Shown piece after piece: positions 35,591-42,532 of a DNA stretch of 64,000 nt (position 1 is the first letter of the stretch; each line of letters starts with the position of its first letter). The notes beneath the pieces were generated by a model. That model did no database searches, had not been told where the DNA came from, and was given only the letters and a program-made list of their open reading frames with translations. Location: positions 3,185,501 through 3,249,500 of the forward strand of contig NZ_JAPDUW010000001.1 in the NCBI RefSeq assembly GCF_026015295.1, written 5' to 3'. The translations under genes and the position numbers were made by a program. The stretch comes from Segatella copri (GTDB lineage: Bacteria; Bacteroidota; Bacteroidia; Bacteroidales; Bacteroidaceae).

Positions 35591-36490
35591 TTATAATGAT
35601 TTGATATTTTCTTCCGATAGCCCTGTGAATTGCATGATTTGCTCTATAGGCAGACCAGCTTGACGCATTTTTAGGGCGATGGCATTTTTTTCTTCAGTTT
35701 TACCTTCCGCTCTGCCTTCTGCTCTACCTTCCGCTCTACCTTCTGCATGCCCTTCTAATCTAGCGTTTCCAAGAACGTCATTTTGAATCATGATGGCATT
35801 GACATGTTCATCGTAGGCGTGTCGTTCGGCATTCGACATAGAGTAGTATTTCAGCTTCTCGCGAGCTTCTTGCAATCCTGGTGCTTTCGTGTCAGGATTG
35901 ATGACTCCGTTTTTGAGGTAATCAACCCATTCCTCCAATGGAGACTTGGCAACCTTGTTGAATTCATTGACGCGCACCAGCATATAGGTTGGGAATATTT
36001 CGGTAGGCGACTTTCTCACGATTGTATCTTTCTCTTTGGTACTGATGATGAGTTGGTCTTGCGTATGCAGGCCGATAAAATTGTTTTGTCCTACATAGAT
36101 ATAGTCCGATCCTTTGCCAAGGTCAAAATAAAGTATACTAATGGAATATACCTTTTTTACTTCTTTGTAGGTGTTGCCGAGATTGATATGCTCGGTAATA
36201 GCCTTTGCCACCCCATAGAGCACGCGCTCCAGATAATACAGCTCACTTGTGTTCTGTATCTCCACGATGATGATGTCCCCTTTGCTATTTTTCGCCTTGA
36301 TGTCAACTCTGTTAAACTTGTCGTCGGCTTCCTGTTGATTACCCTCGCTTTCCAATATGTCGATAATCTTGATAGGCTCACCGATAAACACTGTAAGGAA
36401 TCCCTCAAGTACTCCAAAGTTAGCCTTCTGACGAAGCAATCGTTTGATTGCCCAATCGAATCGAATGTATTTATCTTTTAGCTCTTCCAT
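35591..36490 (-). CDS. Rpn/PD-(D/E)XK family nuclease ('transposase-like')
   Basis: A 299-residue protein of the Rpn recombination-promoting nuclease / PDDEXK transposase-like group, common in Bacteroidota genomes in many copies. N-terminal IRFDWAIKRLL is the family start; the nuclease core has RVDIKAKNSKGDIIIVEIQN (D...E-x-Q). Near residues 246-258 is a tandem G-R-A-E repeat encoded by 12-bp DNA repeats at about 35700-35755, followed by a helical tail. These proteins cleave DNA and promote RecA-independent recombination in E. coli; a role here is inferred. The promoter is strikingly like that of the DUF4160 gene at 41159. Confidence 0.85.
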   Translation of the reverse strand: MEELKDKYIRFDWAIKRLLRQKANFGVLEGFLTVFIGEPIKIIDILESEGNQQEADDKFNRVDIKAKNSKGDIIIVEIQNTSELYYLERVLYGVAKAITEHINLGNTYKEVKKVYSISILYFDLGKGSDYIYVGQNNFIGLHTQDQLIISTKEKDTIVRKSPTEIFPTYMLVRVNEFNKVAKSPLEEWVDYLKNGVINPDTKAPGLQEAREKLKYYSMSNAERHAYDEHVNAIMIQNDVLGNARLEGHAEGRAEGRAEGRAEGKTEEKNAIALKMRQAGLPIEQIMQFTGLSEENIKSL

Positions 36491-36522
36491 ATAGATTTCC
36501 TCCTACAATTAATATTCGGTTG

Positions 36523-36576
36523 CAAAGTTACGTTTTTCTTTTGAAAGAAGCAAGGATTTTTGGAAAAATGTTTGAG
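36523..36576 (-). promoter_or_regulatory. promoter region of the Rpn-family gene, shared with the DUF4160 gene
   Basis: On the minus strand CTTG, 20 bp, TAACTTTG (CAAAGTTA at 36523-36530). The whole ~54 bp is closely similar to 41411-41465, which lies upstream of another small accessory gene. Confidence 0.7.
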
Positions 36577-36578
36577 TT

Positions 36579-36716
36579 ATTGTACTATCAATGAGTTTAT
36601 ACTTGTACAACAGTAGGTTTATGGTTGTACAACAAAAGGGTATATGGTTGTACAACAAAAGGGTATACAGTCGTACGACTAAAGAGTGTGTAGTTGTACG
36701 ACAATGGGGTGTTGTC
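36579..36716. repeat. array of 22-23-bp units with a GTTGTACAAC palindrome
   Basis: Six copies of a 10-bp palindrome (ATTGTACTAT, CTTGTACAAC, GTTGTACAAC twice, GTCGTACGAC, GTTGTACGAC) with centres at about 36583, 36606, 36628, 36651, 36674 and 36697. Spacers are also conserved (AAAGGGTATATG-like). No convincing gene overlaps it. Confidence 0.85.
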
Positions 36717-36870
36717 ACTAGGCTCGGCAGACCTGCTGACTGCAGTCGGCAGAGCTGCTGACTAGGCTCAGCAGAGCTGTCGAGCCTAGTGGGAATCTTC
36801 AAGAAGCAGTCTGCTTGAACCTCAGATACAATCTGGTTGAACCTCAGATACTGACTGCTTGAACCTCCTA
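36717..36870. repeat. GC-rich inverted/direct repeats and TTGAACCTC repeats
   Basis: From 36717 to 36790 there are repeated GGC(A/T)CAGCAGAGCTG-like segments, and ACTAGGCTCGG at the left reappears inverted as CGAGCCTAGT at the right, so the block could fold on itself. It is followed by three spaced copies of TTGAACCTC (36815-36868). The stretch 36491-36966 has no gene I can support. Confidence 0.65.
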
Positions 36871-36966
36871 ATCTATATCTTTGCCCCAGCGCAGTCGTAT
36901 CCTTGTGCCCGATGAGCCGTCTCGTTACGCTTATTCAGCCGCATTGTTATGCTTGCTCAGCCGCCT

Positions 36967-37248
36967 TTATTCTCCACGATAAAAGCCATTATTGCTCATT
37001 TCCGACCATTTCAAGAACATTTCCTGATAATTGTCTTTTACGAACTCACGAATGATTCTCAATTCTTTATTGGTCAAAACGCCCTGCTCTTTTACGATGG
37101 TATCGCCATTTCCCATTACAAAAAGCTTGGCAGAGCCAGATTCTGTTAAACGTTTGTCACTAGCATGTACATGCATAGCTTCTACGATACAATGGGAAGT
37201 AAAATAGAGGTAATACCCACATATCATAAAATCGTAATATTTAGGCAT
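36967..37248 (-). CDS. DUF4160-family protein
   Basis: A 93-residue protein with the DUF4160 pattern: FYFxS-like start (YYLYFTSHC), then MHVHASDKRL and GSAKLFVMGNGDT and a C-terminal helix. DUF4160 proteins are often found beside DUF2442 proteins in toxin-antitoxin-like pairs. Here it is the last of three small overlapping genes on the minus strand; its start overlaps the previous gene by 8 bp, which suggests translational coupling. Confidence 0.7.
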   Translation of the reverse strand: MPKYYDFMICGYYLYFTSHCIVEAMHVHASDKRLTESGSAKLFVMGNGDTIVKEQGVLTNKELRIIREFVKDNYQEMFLKWSEMSNNGFYRGE

Positions 37249-37480
37249 AAGCTTGCTCCATTAATTTTTTGTTTCGTTTCCAATACTTTTGAACGATGCT
37301 GATTTCTATATCATCCATATTGGTTTCTGTTACTTCACCCTCGCTTGTCATTACAAGAGCATGATATGGCGGATGTAGATACACTACACGTATAAAACCT
37401 TCTTCGGTTTGCGAAAATGCATATCCGCAAACTATCATCATGGCTTTTTCTGCTACGGCTTTAATTTCTTCTTCCTTCAT
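37241..37480 (-). CDS. small protein of unknown function in a three-gene cassette
   Basis: 79 residues, acidic, beginning MKEEEIKAVAEKAMMIVCGY. No family that I can name with confidence. It overlaps the gene before it by 20 bp and the DUF4160 gene after it by 8 bp, so the three are made as a unit. Confidence 0.65.
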   Translation of the reverse strand: MKEEEIKAVAEKAMMIVCGYAFSQTEEGFIRVVYLHPPYHALVMTSEGEVTETNMDDIEISIVQKYWKRNKKLMEQAYA

Positions 37481-37760
37481 GATAATCTATTTTTACTGTC
37501 TTGATTGGTTTGAGAAAAGTCTCAGGATTGATATACAGATTCTTCAATATGGGCAAAAGATCAATGTACTCTTCGGTTTCTCCCATACCTTCGTAGTCGG
37601 CCATGACAACAATATATCCATTATCCCATTCCTTAACCTCTGTGTATCGTTTGAGGCATTTTGGAGTACGAAATCGGATATTACTATTGCCATATCTAAA
37701 TGAAGTCATATCTCCCTGATTGGAGAGTAATGCTTCTGATGAAAGATTCACGTTGTCCAT
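37461..37760 (-). CDS. small protein of unknown function, first gene of the cassette
   Basis: 99 residues beginning MDNVNLSSEALLSNQGDMT. It is similar in size and style to antitoxin-type partners, but I do not recognise a family. Its 5' half and leader are duplicated almost exactly at 40675-40852. It has a strong promoter and leads a translationally coupled three-gene set with the gene at 37241 and the DUF4160 gene. Confidence 0.7.
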   Translation of the reverse strand: MDNVNLSSEALLSNQGDMTSFRYGNSNIRFRTPKCLKRYTEVKEWDNGYIVVMADYEGMGETEEYIDLLPILKNLYINPETFLKPIKTVKIDYHEGRRN

Positions 37761-37785
37761 ATTCTGCCTCCTTATTTTAATGATT
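37608..37785. repeat. 178-bp segmental duplication, copy 1
   Basis: Covers the 5' half and leader of the gene at 37461-37760. Copy 2 is at 40675-40852 in the same orientation with about five differences, all transitions. Confidence 0.85.
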
Positions 37786-37799
37786 TACCTTTCATGCTG

Positions 37800-37831
37800 C
37801 AAAGATAATAATTAAAATGGAATATACCAAA
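37800..37831 (-). promoter_or_regulatory. promoter of the three-gene cassette
   Basis: On the minus strand TTTG (CAAA at 37828-37831), 20 bp, TATCTTTG (CAAAGATA at 37800-37807). Confidence 0.8.
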
Positions 37832-37843
37832 GATCTTTTCGAA

Positions 37844-37950
37844 AAATTACGTCGGGACGTATCTGTTGCTACGTCCCGACGCGTCTGTTGCTACATCGGG
37901 ACGTAGGAAATGCTACGTCGGGACGTAATTTTTGCTGCATCGTAGGAGCT
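37844..37950. repeat. array of five 22-bp units with an ACGTCGGGACGT palindrome
   Basis: The motif TACGTCGGGACGTA recurs with its first base at 37848, 37870, 37892, 37914 and 37936 (the last degenerate), a spacing of exactly 22 bp. The second unit carries the inverted centre CCC. The array lies between the divergent promoters of the small-gene cassette and the ATPase gene. The rest of 37951-38326 holds GGCAAT-rich imperfect repeats and no gene. Confidence 0.88.
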
Positions 37951-38326
37951 TTTTCGATAAAAAGCATAGAAAAGCACTAAAAATTGAATAGAAAATAAGC
38001 GTTTTTGCTCAATGTTTTCAACCTATTAGCTCCCAAAACGCCTCTAGAACGCCCGAAAATCGCTGTTTTTTGCAAAACGTGGCAATAGGTGGCAATAAGG
38101 TGATAATAAAAAAGCCCATTATTGCCATCCGTTATTCTCTTATTATCAGCTACTTATAATAAGTGTGGCAAATGTGGCAATTAATTTGAGAAAACATGTT
38201 ACTATGTGTAGAGGATCTTTGTTTCTCAAACATTCCATCAAAATCCGATTTGTATAAATACTATTGCCATCGTTTCTCCTTGGGAAAATGTTCTAGCTGT
38301 AATGGTAGAAGTTTTTCGGGAAAAGT

Positions 38327-38358
38327 TTTGGAGATTAGGAGATAAAGTATTATCTTTG
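38327..38358 (+). promoter_or_regulatory. promoter of the ATPase/PD-(D/E)XK gene
   Basis: TTTG at 38327-38330, 20 bp, TATCTTTG at 38351-38358, 35 bp before the start codon. Confidence 0.8.
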
Positions 38359-38393
38359 CCATCAGATTCAAAAACGAATAATCAAACTGAGTT

Positions 38394-40151
38394 ATGATAG
38401 TAAGACCAAAGCGCATTTATCGCAAGCGCATACCATACGGCATGCAGAATTTTGAGGATGTCATAAAAGAGGATTGTTACTATGTGGACAAGACTCCTTT
38501 CATAGAGCAAATAGAAGAATCCAACAAGTATTTCTTCTTCATTCGCCCTCGCCGTTTCGGCAAGACACTTACCCTCTCCATGCTTGAGAATTACTATGAC
38601 ATCAACAAGAAAGACAAGTTTGAGGAAATCTTTGGCAAGCTATACATCGGGCAGAATCCTACACCAGAGCATAATACATATCTCATCATCCACCTCAATT
38701 TTGCCGAGGTGGCAGCAGGATTGGATGATTATAAGAATGGACTGGACAACCATTGTCGCCTTGTATTCAATTTCTTCTGTGACATCTATGCACATATTCT
38801 TCCTGCCAATACCAAGGAAGGAATGGAAAAGTTAACAGATGCAGTGTCTCAACTGAGGTTTCTTTGCCAGAAATGCCAGGAGGTGGGAAAGAAGATTTAT
38901 CTCTTCATCGATGAGTACGACAACTTCACCAACATGATTCTCGCCCATGAGGAGCATCTTATGAGGTATCGCAACCAGACCCACGGAGAGGGATACTTGC
39001 GCCAGTTCTTCAACACCATCAAGGGTGCTGCTGGCAATACCCTGGGCAGAGTGTTCGTCACGGGAGTAAGCCCTGTGACCATGGATGACCTGACCAGCGG
39101 ATTCAACATCGGAACCAACTACTCCCTAAGCCCAAAATTCAATGAGATGACGGGCTTCACGGAAGAAGAAGTCAGAGAGATGCTGGATTATTACCGCAGC
39201 GTCCTGCCGTTCAATCACACCACCGATGAGCTGATCAAGGTGATGAAGCCTTGGTACGACAACTATTGCTTTGCCGTCAAGAGCTATGGCAAGACCACGA
39301 TGTACAACTCCGTGATGGTGCTCAATTTCATTAGCAACTATATAGATAATGAGTACGACATCCCCGACTCCATGGTGGAGACCAACATCCGTATCGACTA
39401 TGACAAGTTGCGAATGCTCATCCGCCACGACAAGGAGTTCGCCCACGACGCCAGCATCATCCAGCAGTTGGTAACCCAGGGATTCGTGATAGGCACGCTC
39501 AACGAGAACTTCCCTGCCGAGCGAATCAACGACCCAGACAACTTCCTCAGCCTGCTGTTCTATTTTGGCATGGTGACGATAGATGGAACATACAAGGGTG
39601 AGACCAAGTTCATCATCCCGAATGAGGTGGTGCGAGACCAGATGTACACCTACCTGCTCGACACCTACAAGGAGAACGACTTGGTATATGATAGATATAG
39701 CAAGGGTAAACTGGAGAGCAAACTGGCATACGATGGGCAATTCAAGCCATACTTTGAGTATATCGCCGACTGCCTGATGAAGTACTCCTCCCAGCGAGAC
39801 AAGCAGAAGGGAGAGGCTTTCGTGCATGGCTTCACCTTGGCGATGACAAGCCAGAACAAGTTCTATCGCCCTATCTCTGAGCTGGACAATGACGGCGGCT
39901 ATGCCGACATCTTTCTCTCTCCGCTCTGTGACATCTACAAGGACATGGTAGATTCATATATCATCGAGTTGAAATATTGCAAGAGCCAAACCACAGATGA
40001 GCAAGTGAAAAAGCTCTTCGAGGAGGCTTCAGCTCAAATCTCTCGCTATGCGGACAGTGATATGGTCAGAGAGGCAGTAAAGACTACAAAGCTCCACAAG
40101 CTGGTTGTTATCTACCGCGGAGCGGAAATGGTGGCTTGCGAGGAGATATAA
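38394..40151 (+). CDS. AAA-ATPase-like protein with C-terminal PD-(D/E)XK nuclease domain
   Basis: A 585-residue protein of the large Bacteroidota family with an AAA-ATPase-like N-domain and a DUF1703-type nuclease C-domain. The N-terminus reads YYVDKTPFIEQIE, then the family's variant P-loop IRPRRFGKTLTLSML (~50-64), a Walker B-like LFIDEYDNFTN (~172) and FVTGVSPVTMDDL. The C-terminal ~100 residues have GGYADIFLSP and SYIIELKYCK, the D...E-x-K nuclease site. These genes occur in many copies and are suspected mobile or defence-related elements, but their function is not established. It is flanked by a duplicated 178-bp segment. Confidence 0.85.
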   Translation: MIVRPKRIYRKRIPYGMQNFEDVIKEDCYYVDKTPFIEQIEESNKYFFFIRPRRFGKTLTLSMLENYYDINKKDKFEEIFGKLYIGQNPTPEHNTYLIIHLNFAEVAAGLDDYKNGLDNHCRLVFNFFCDIYAHILPANTKEGMEKLTDAVSQLRFLCQKCQEVGKKIYLFIDEYDNFTNMILAHEEHLMRYRNQTHGEGYLRQFFNTIKGAAGNTLGRVFVTGVSPVTMDDLTSGFNIGTNYSLSPKFNEMTGFTEEEVREMLDYYRSVLPFNHTTDELIKVMKPWYDNYCFAVKSYGKTTMYNSVMVLNFISNYIDNEYDIPDSMVETNIRIDYDKLRMLIRHDKEFAHDASIIQQLVTQGFVIGTLNENFPAERINDPDNFLSLLFYFGMVTIDGTYKGETKFIIPNEVVRDQMYTYLLDTYKENDLVYDRYSKGKLESKLAYDGQFKPYFEYIADCLMKYSSQRDKQKGEAFVHGFTLAMTSQNKFYRPISELDNDGGYADIFLSPLCDIYKDMVDSYIIELKYCKSQTTDEQVKKLFEEASAQISRYADSDMVREAVKTTKLHKLVVIYRGAEMVACEEI

Positions 40152-40283
40152 AACTATTTCAACCATACAGGTCGAAAATGTTTGAGAGAGATAAAAAGAA
40201 AATTTTCGACGACATCTATTGTTTGGCCTTTCGATCTACATGCAGTGATTACAAAGTCACAATTCATTTGTAGTATTTCGGTT

Positions 40284-40319
40284 CAGGGGAGATTGTCCGT
40301 GTATAGACAATCTCTCCTG
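40284..40319. repeat. 15-bp inverted repeat downstream of the ATPase gene
   Basis: TCAGGGGAGATTGTC pairs with GACAATCTCTCCTGA (one mismatch) around an 8-nt loop. There is no T run after it. Confidence 0.6.
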
Positions 40320-40366
40320 AGCCCATTTATGTCATTTTTGGGGAACGAGAAAATGGGAAAGTGACG

Positions 40367-40391
40367 AAAAGTGGTAAAACTACCACTTTTT
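40367..40391. terminator. bidirectional terminator after the ATPase gene
   Basis: AAAAGTGGTA pairs perfectly with TACCACTTTT around four bases, with A and T tracts on both sides. Confidence 0.7.
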
Positions 40392-40408
40392 GCTAGTAAA
40401 GACAGATA

Positions 40409-40456
40409 ACTGGGAGGTCAGGTTTGTTACCTGTCCAATAGCAAGAATGCCCTATA
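40409..40456. repeat. 48-bp direct repeat, copy A
   Basis: Nearly identical (one mismatch) to 40625-40672, same orientation, 216 bp apart. Contains GGTCAGGT...ACCTG inverted arms. Confidence 0.85.
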
Positions 40457-40578
40457 ATCTAAGGATAGAGCGGCTAGTGCGCACACCTTTTAAGTATAAT
40501 AAATCTAAAAATTTTTGGTTAGAACTCTACTTTCGCATATCTTTGCACTTAAAAAAAGTGGCACATGTGCCATAAATT

Positions 40579-40827
40579 TTAAGTAGAGGCATCTATTCGA
40601 TCTGTCCTTAGGAAGCAAGTAAGCACTGGGAGGTCAGGTTTGTTACCTGCCCAATAGCAAGAATGCCCTATACAAACAATATATTCATTATCCCATTCCT
40701 TGACCTCTGTGTATCGTTTGAGGCATTTTGGAGTACGAAATTGGATATTACTATTGCTATATCTAAATGAAGTCATATCTCCCTGATTGGAGAGTAATGC
40801 TTCTGATGAAAGATTCACGTTGTCCAT
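40579..40827 (-). pseudogene. truncated copy of the small cassette gene
   Basis: The first ~47 residues match the gene at 37461-37760 almost exactly (MDNVNLSSEALLSNQGDMT...). The frame then runs into unrelated sequence (copy B of a 48-bp repeat) and ends after 82 residues. The CAAAGATA promoter box of the original is also lost. It is the product of a segmental duplication and is probably not functional. Confidence 0.75.
40625..40672. repeat. 48-bp direct repeat, copy B
   Basis: Pairs with 40409-40456. Its right end touches the breakpoint of the 178-bp duplication, so it may mark the junction. Confidence 0.85.
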
Positions 40828-40852
40828 ATTCTACCTCCTTATTTTAATGATT
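40675..40852. repeat. 178-bp segmental duplication, copy 2
   Basis: Direct copy of 37608-37785. The two copies flank the ATPase/nuclease gene and its 22-bp array. Confidence 0.85.
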
Positions 40853-40885
40853 CACTTATCCTTCTGTTGCAAAAAAAATCTTTTA

Positions 40886-41152
40886 TTATGCTTGATAATA
40901 AATAGTATCTTCTGCATTTGACGGTTTGTACATGCCAGCATCTGCGAATAGTCCTTCAAAGCATAAATCTTCATCTAATTCAGGCCAATGAATACCATAT
41001 CTGCTCAATACGAAAGCCTTACGCTGGGCAGGTGTGGCGTTAGCAAGACGGCTCCAACGGCTGAACGGATAGTTAGCCTTCCAGCCATTTTGGGTTTCTG
41101 CCCAAATATGGGCATCGTCAACCCAAACGCGATTTACTCTATATTGCTCCAT
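40886..41152 (-). CDS. DUF2442-family protein
   Basis: An 88-residue protein with the DUF2442 signature: MEQYRVNRVWVDDAHIWAE, then FSRWSRLANATPAQRKAFV and GIHWPELDEDLCFEGLF. DUF2442 proteins are usually found beside DUF4160 proteins and are thought to be antitoxin-like partners. It begins 6 bp after the DUF4160 gene at 41159, consistent with one operon. Confidence 0.88.
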   Translation of the reverse strand: MEQYRVNRVWVDDAHIWAETQNGWKANYPFSRWSRLANATPAQRKAFVLSRYGIHWPELDEDLCFEGLFADAGMYKPSNAEDTIYYQA

Positions 41153-41158
41153 AATATC

Positions 41159-41395
41159 TTATTTTTGATTAAAATACTCTTTCCATCTATCTATAATGAC
41201 CGCCTCATTCTCAGAAATAATAGATTCTATCAAAGCAATATCATGCTTTTTGAATCCATGGTTATAAATCTGGGTCAGAGGGGATACATTGTATTTTGCT
41301 TCATTTCCATCCTTGATAACATGGACATGAATTGGTTCATGATCATTAGAATAAAACATGAATCTGAATCCGAAAAATATAAATATTGTTGGCAT
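41159..41395 (-). CDS. DUF4160-family protein
   Basis: 78 residues from MPTIFIFFGFRFMFYS. The DUF4160 core NDHEPIHVHV and KYNVSPLTQIYNHGF is clear. I reject the upstream ATG at 41485 because that frame runs back through the promoter; starting at 41395 gives the normal family N-terminus. It is the promoter-proximal gene of a DUF4160-DUF2442 pair, often regarded as toxin-antitoxin-like, though the biochemical action is not established. Confidence 0.85.
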   Translation of the reverse strand: MPTIFIFFGFRFMFYSNDHEPIHVHVIKDGNEAKYNVSPLTQIYNHGFKKHDIALIESIISENEAVIIDRWKEYFNQK

Positions 41396-41410
41396 CGTTT
41401 CTTTTTTCTG

Positions 41411-41465
41411 CAAAGATACGCTTTTCTTCTGAAAGTTCCAAGGAATTATTGAAAAATGTTTGAGA
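41411..41465 (-). promoter_or_regulatory. promoter region of the DUF4160-DUF2442 pair
   Basis: On the minus strand CTTG, 20 bp, TATCTTTG (CAAAGATA at 41411-41418). Similar over ~54 bp to the Rpn gene promoter at 36523-36576. Confidence 0.7.
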
Positions 41466-41611
41466 ATGAGGATTATAAAAGGCAAGTCGCTTCCTTGTCT
41501 GACCAGTGATGGGGCGGCAAGGATGCAACTTTGACTTTAAAGGTTGGGTTTATCTTTTCCCTAGTATATCAGAATGGAATTATTGATAATACTAGGCGTT
41601 TTAACTCCTTT

Positions 41612-42436
41612 TTAGGGGGCTACGTCTGGTAGCCTTTTGAGATATTCAAAATTGCACCATATAAGGTAATGGATTTTCTTAACTCTGTTAGGTATAACTA
41701 GTATCAACACTATACATAACAGCAGCAAAAATCCTTTCAATATACAGATGAATTCAGGATAAGGCATATATGGATATAAGCTTTTGGGCAAAATAAGAAA
41801 TAATGAAATCGGTATAATCATACTTTGCATAAATGCGACTTGTCCTTCAATAATTGAAACGTCATTATTGTATCCATTCTTGCTTGCGTAATAATAGGCT
41901 TCGTAATATAGATTTAAAATTTCGTGATTTTCTTTACTTGGAGCTACCGATGGATCTATTCCCTTAAAACTAAAATATAAGAGAAAGCTAAATGCTGCCA
42001 ACGAAAGCAATTCCGGAATATAGATGTAAACGTTTTCGACCTTAATGCTGCTAGCTTGTAAAAAGCAAGCAACAACAATAGCTGTTAGCAAATAAATGCA
42101 AGGAATGGTAACATGTAACTGCTTCGTGTAAGAATATTCTTTTTGAGGAAGGTATTTATAGTCTTTTATCTCTTTTTTTGTATTCCGTAAAGTCTCAGCT
42201 AAAAAGTCATAGCTATTTCTTGTCTTATTCCATATTCGTGATGTTAGTACATGGTTTATAATGCCGATAAGGTAAGCAGCAATAAGCCAAATTGCCCAGA
42301 TTATAGAATTGTCAACTTCAAAAGTATTTGGCATCCATGACAATTTACACATAGATAATCCCCATAAAAGGATAATGAATTCTGGTACAATCATCGCCAA
42401 GATGTCATATAAAGAAAGTTTCGATAGAAAATTCAT
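41612..42436 (-). CDS. multi-pass membrane protein of unknown function
   Basis: 274 residues with hydrophobic segments at ~10-30 (ILAMIVPEFIILLWGL), ~45-66, ~108-128 (IYLLTAIVVACFL), ~138-158, ~205-222 and ~232-250 (GFLLLLCIVLILVIPN). Charged loops lie between ~70-105 and ~160-200. The opening LSLYDILAMIVPEF resembles small membrane proteins found in variable regions, but I do not recognise a family. It is AT-rich and lies at the end of the accessory island. Confidence 0.65.
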   Translation of the reverse strand: MNFLSKLSLYDILAMIVPEFIILLWGLSMCKLSWMPNTFEVDNSIIWAIWLIAAYLIGIINHVLTSRIWNKTRNSYDFLAETLRNTKKEIKDYKYLPQKEYSYTKQLHVTIPCIYLLTAIVVACFLQASSIKVENVYIYIPELLSLAAFSFLLYFSFKGIDPSVAPSKENHEILNLYYEAYYYASKNGYNNDVSIIEGQVAFMQSMIIPISLFLILPKSLYPYMPYPEFICILKGFLLLLCIVLILVIPNRVKKIHYLIWCNFEYLKRLPDVAP

Positions 42437-42462
42437 GGCTTATGGATTTGTAATTATCTAAA

Positions 42463-42509
42463 AAGGTGTATCTTACATGTCTAGTGATAGACAAGGAAGA
42501 TACACCTAA
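42463..42509 (-). terminator. terminator of the left SusCD operon
   Basis: AGGTGTATCTT pairs with AAGATACACCT around a ~23-nt loop. The terminator of the right SusCD operon has a related stem (AAGGTGTATCC). Confidence 0.75.
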
Positions 42510-42532
42510 TTATTGTTTATGTAGTATAACGC

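Noticed and set aside
36509..36802. 97-codon minus-strand frame over the palindrome array
   Set aside because: The 22-23-bp repeat is not a multiple of three, so the frame changes in each unit; no protein pattern is seen.
36579..37950. Possible CRISPR arrays
   Set aside because: The repeat period is 22-23 bp in total, too short for repeat plus spacer, spacers are themselves conserved, and no cas genes are nearby.
40409..40672. 48-bp repeats as attachment sites of an integrated element
   Set aside because: Only ~170 bp with no gene lies between the copies and there is no integrase or tRNA beside them.
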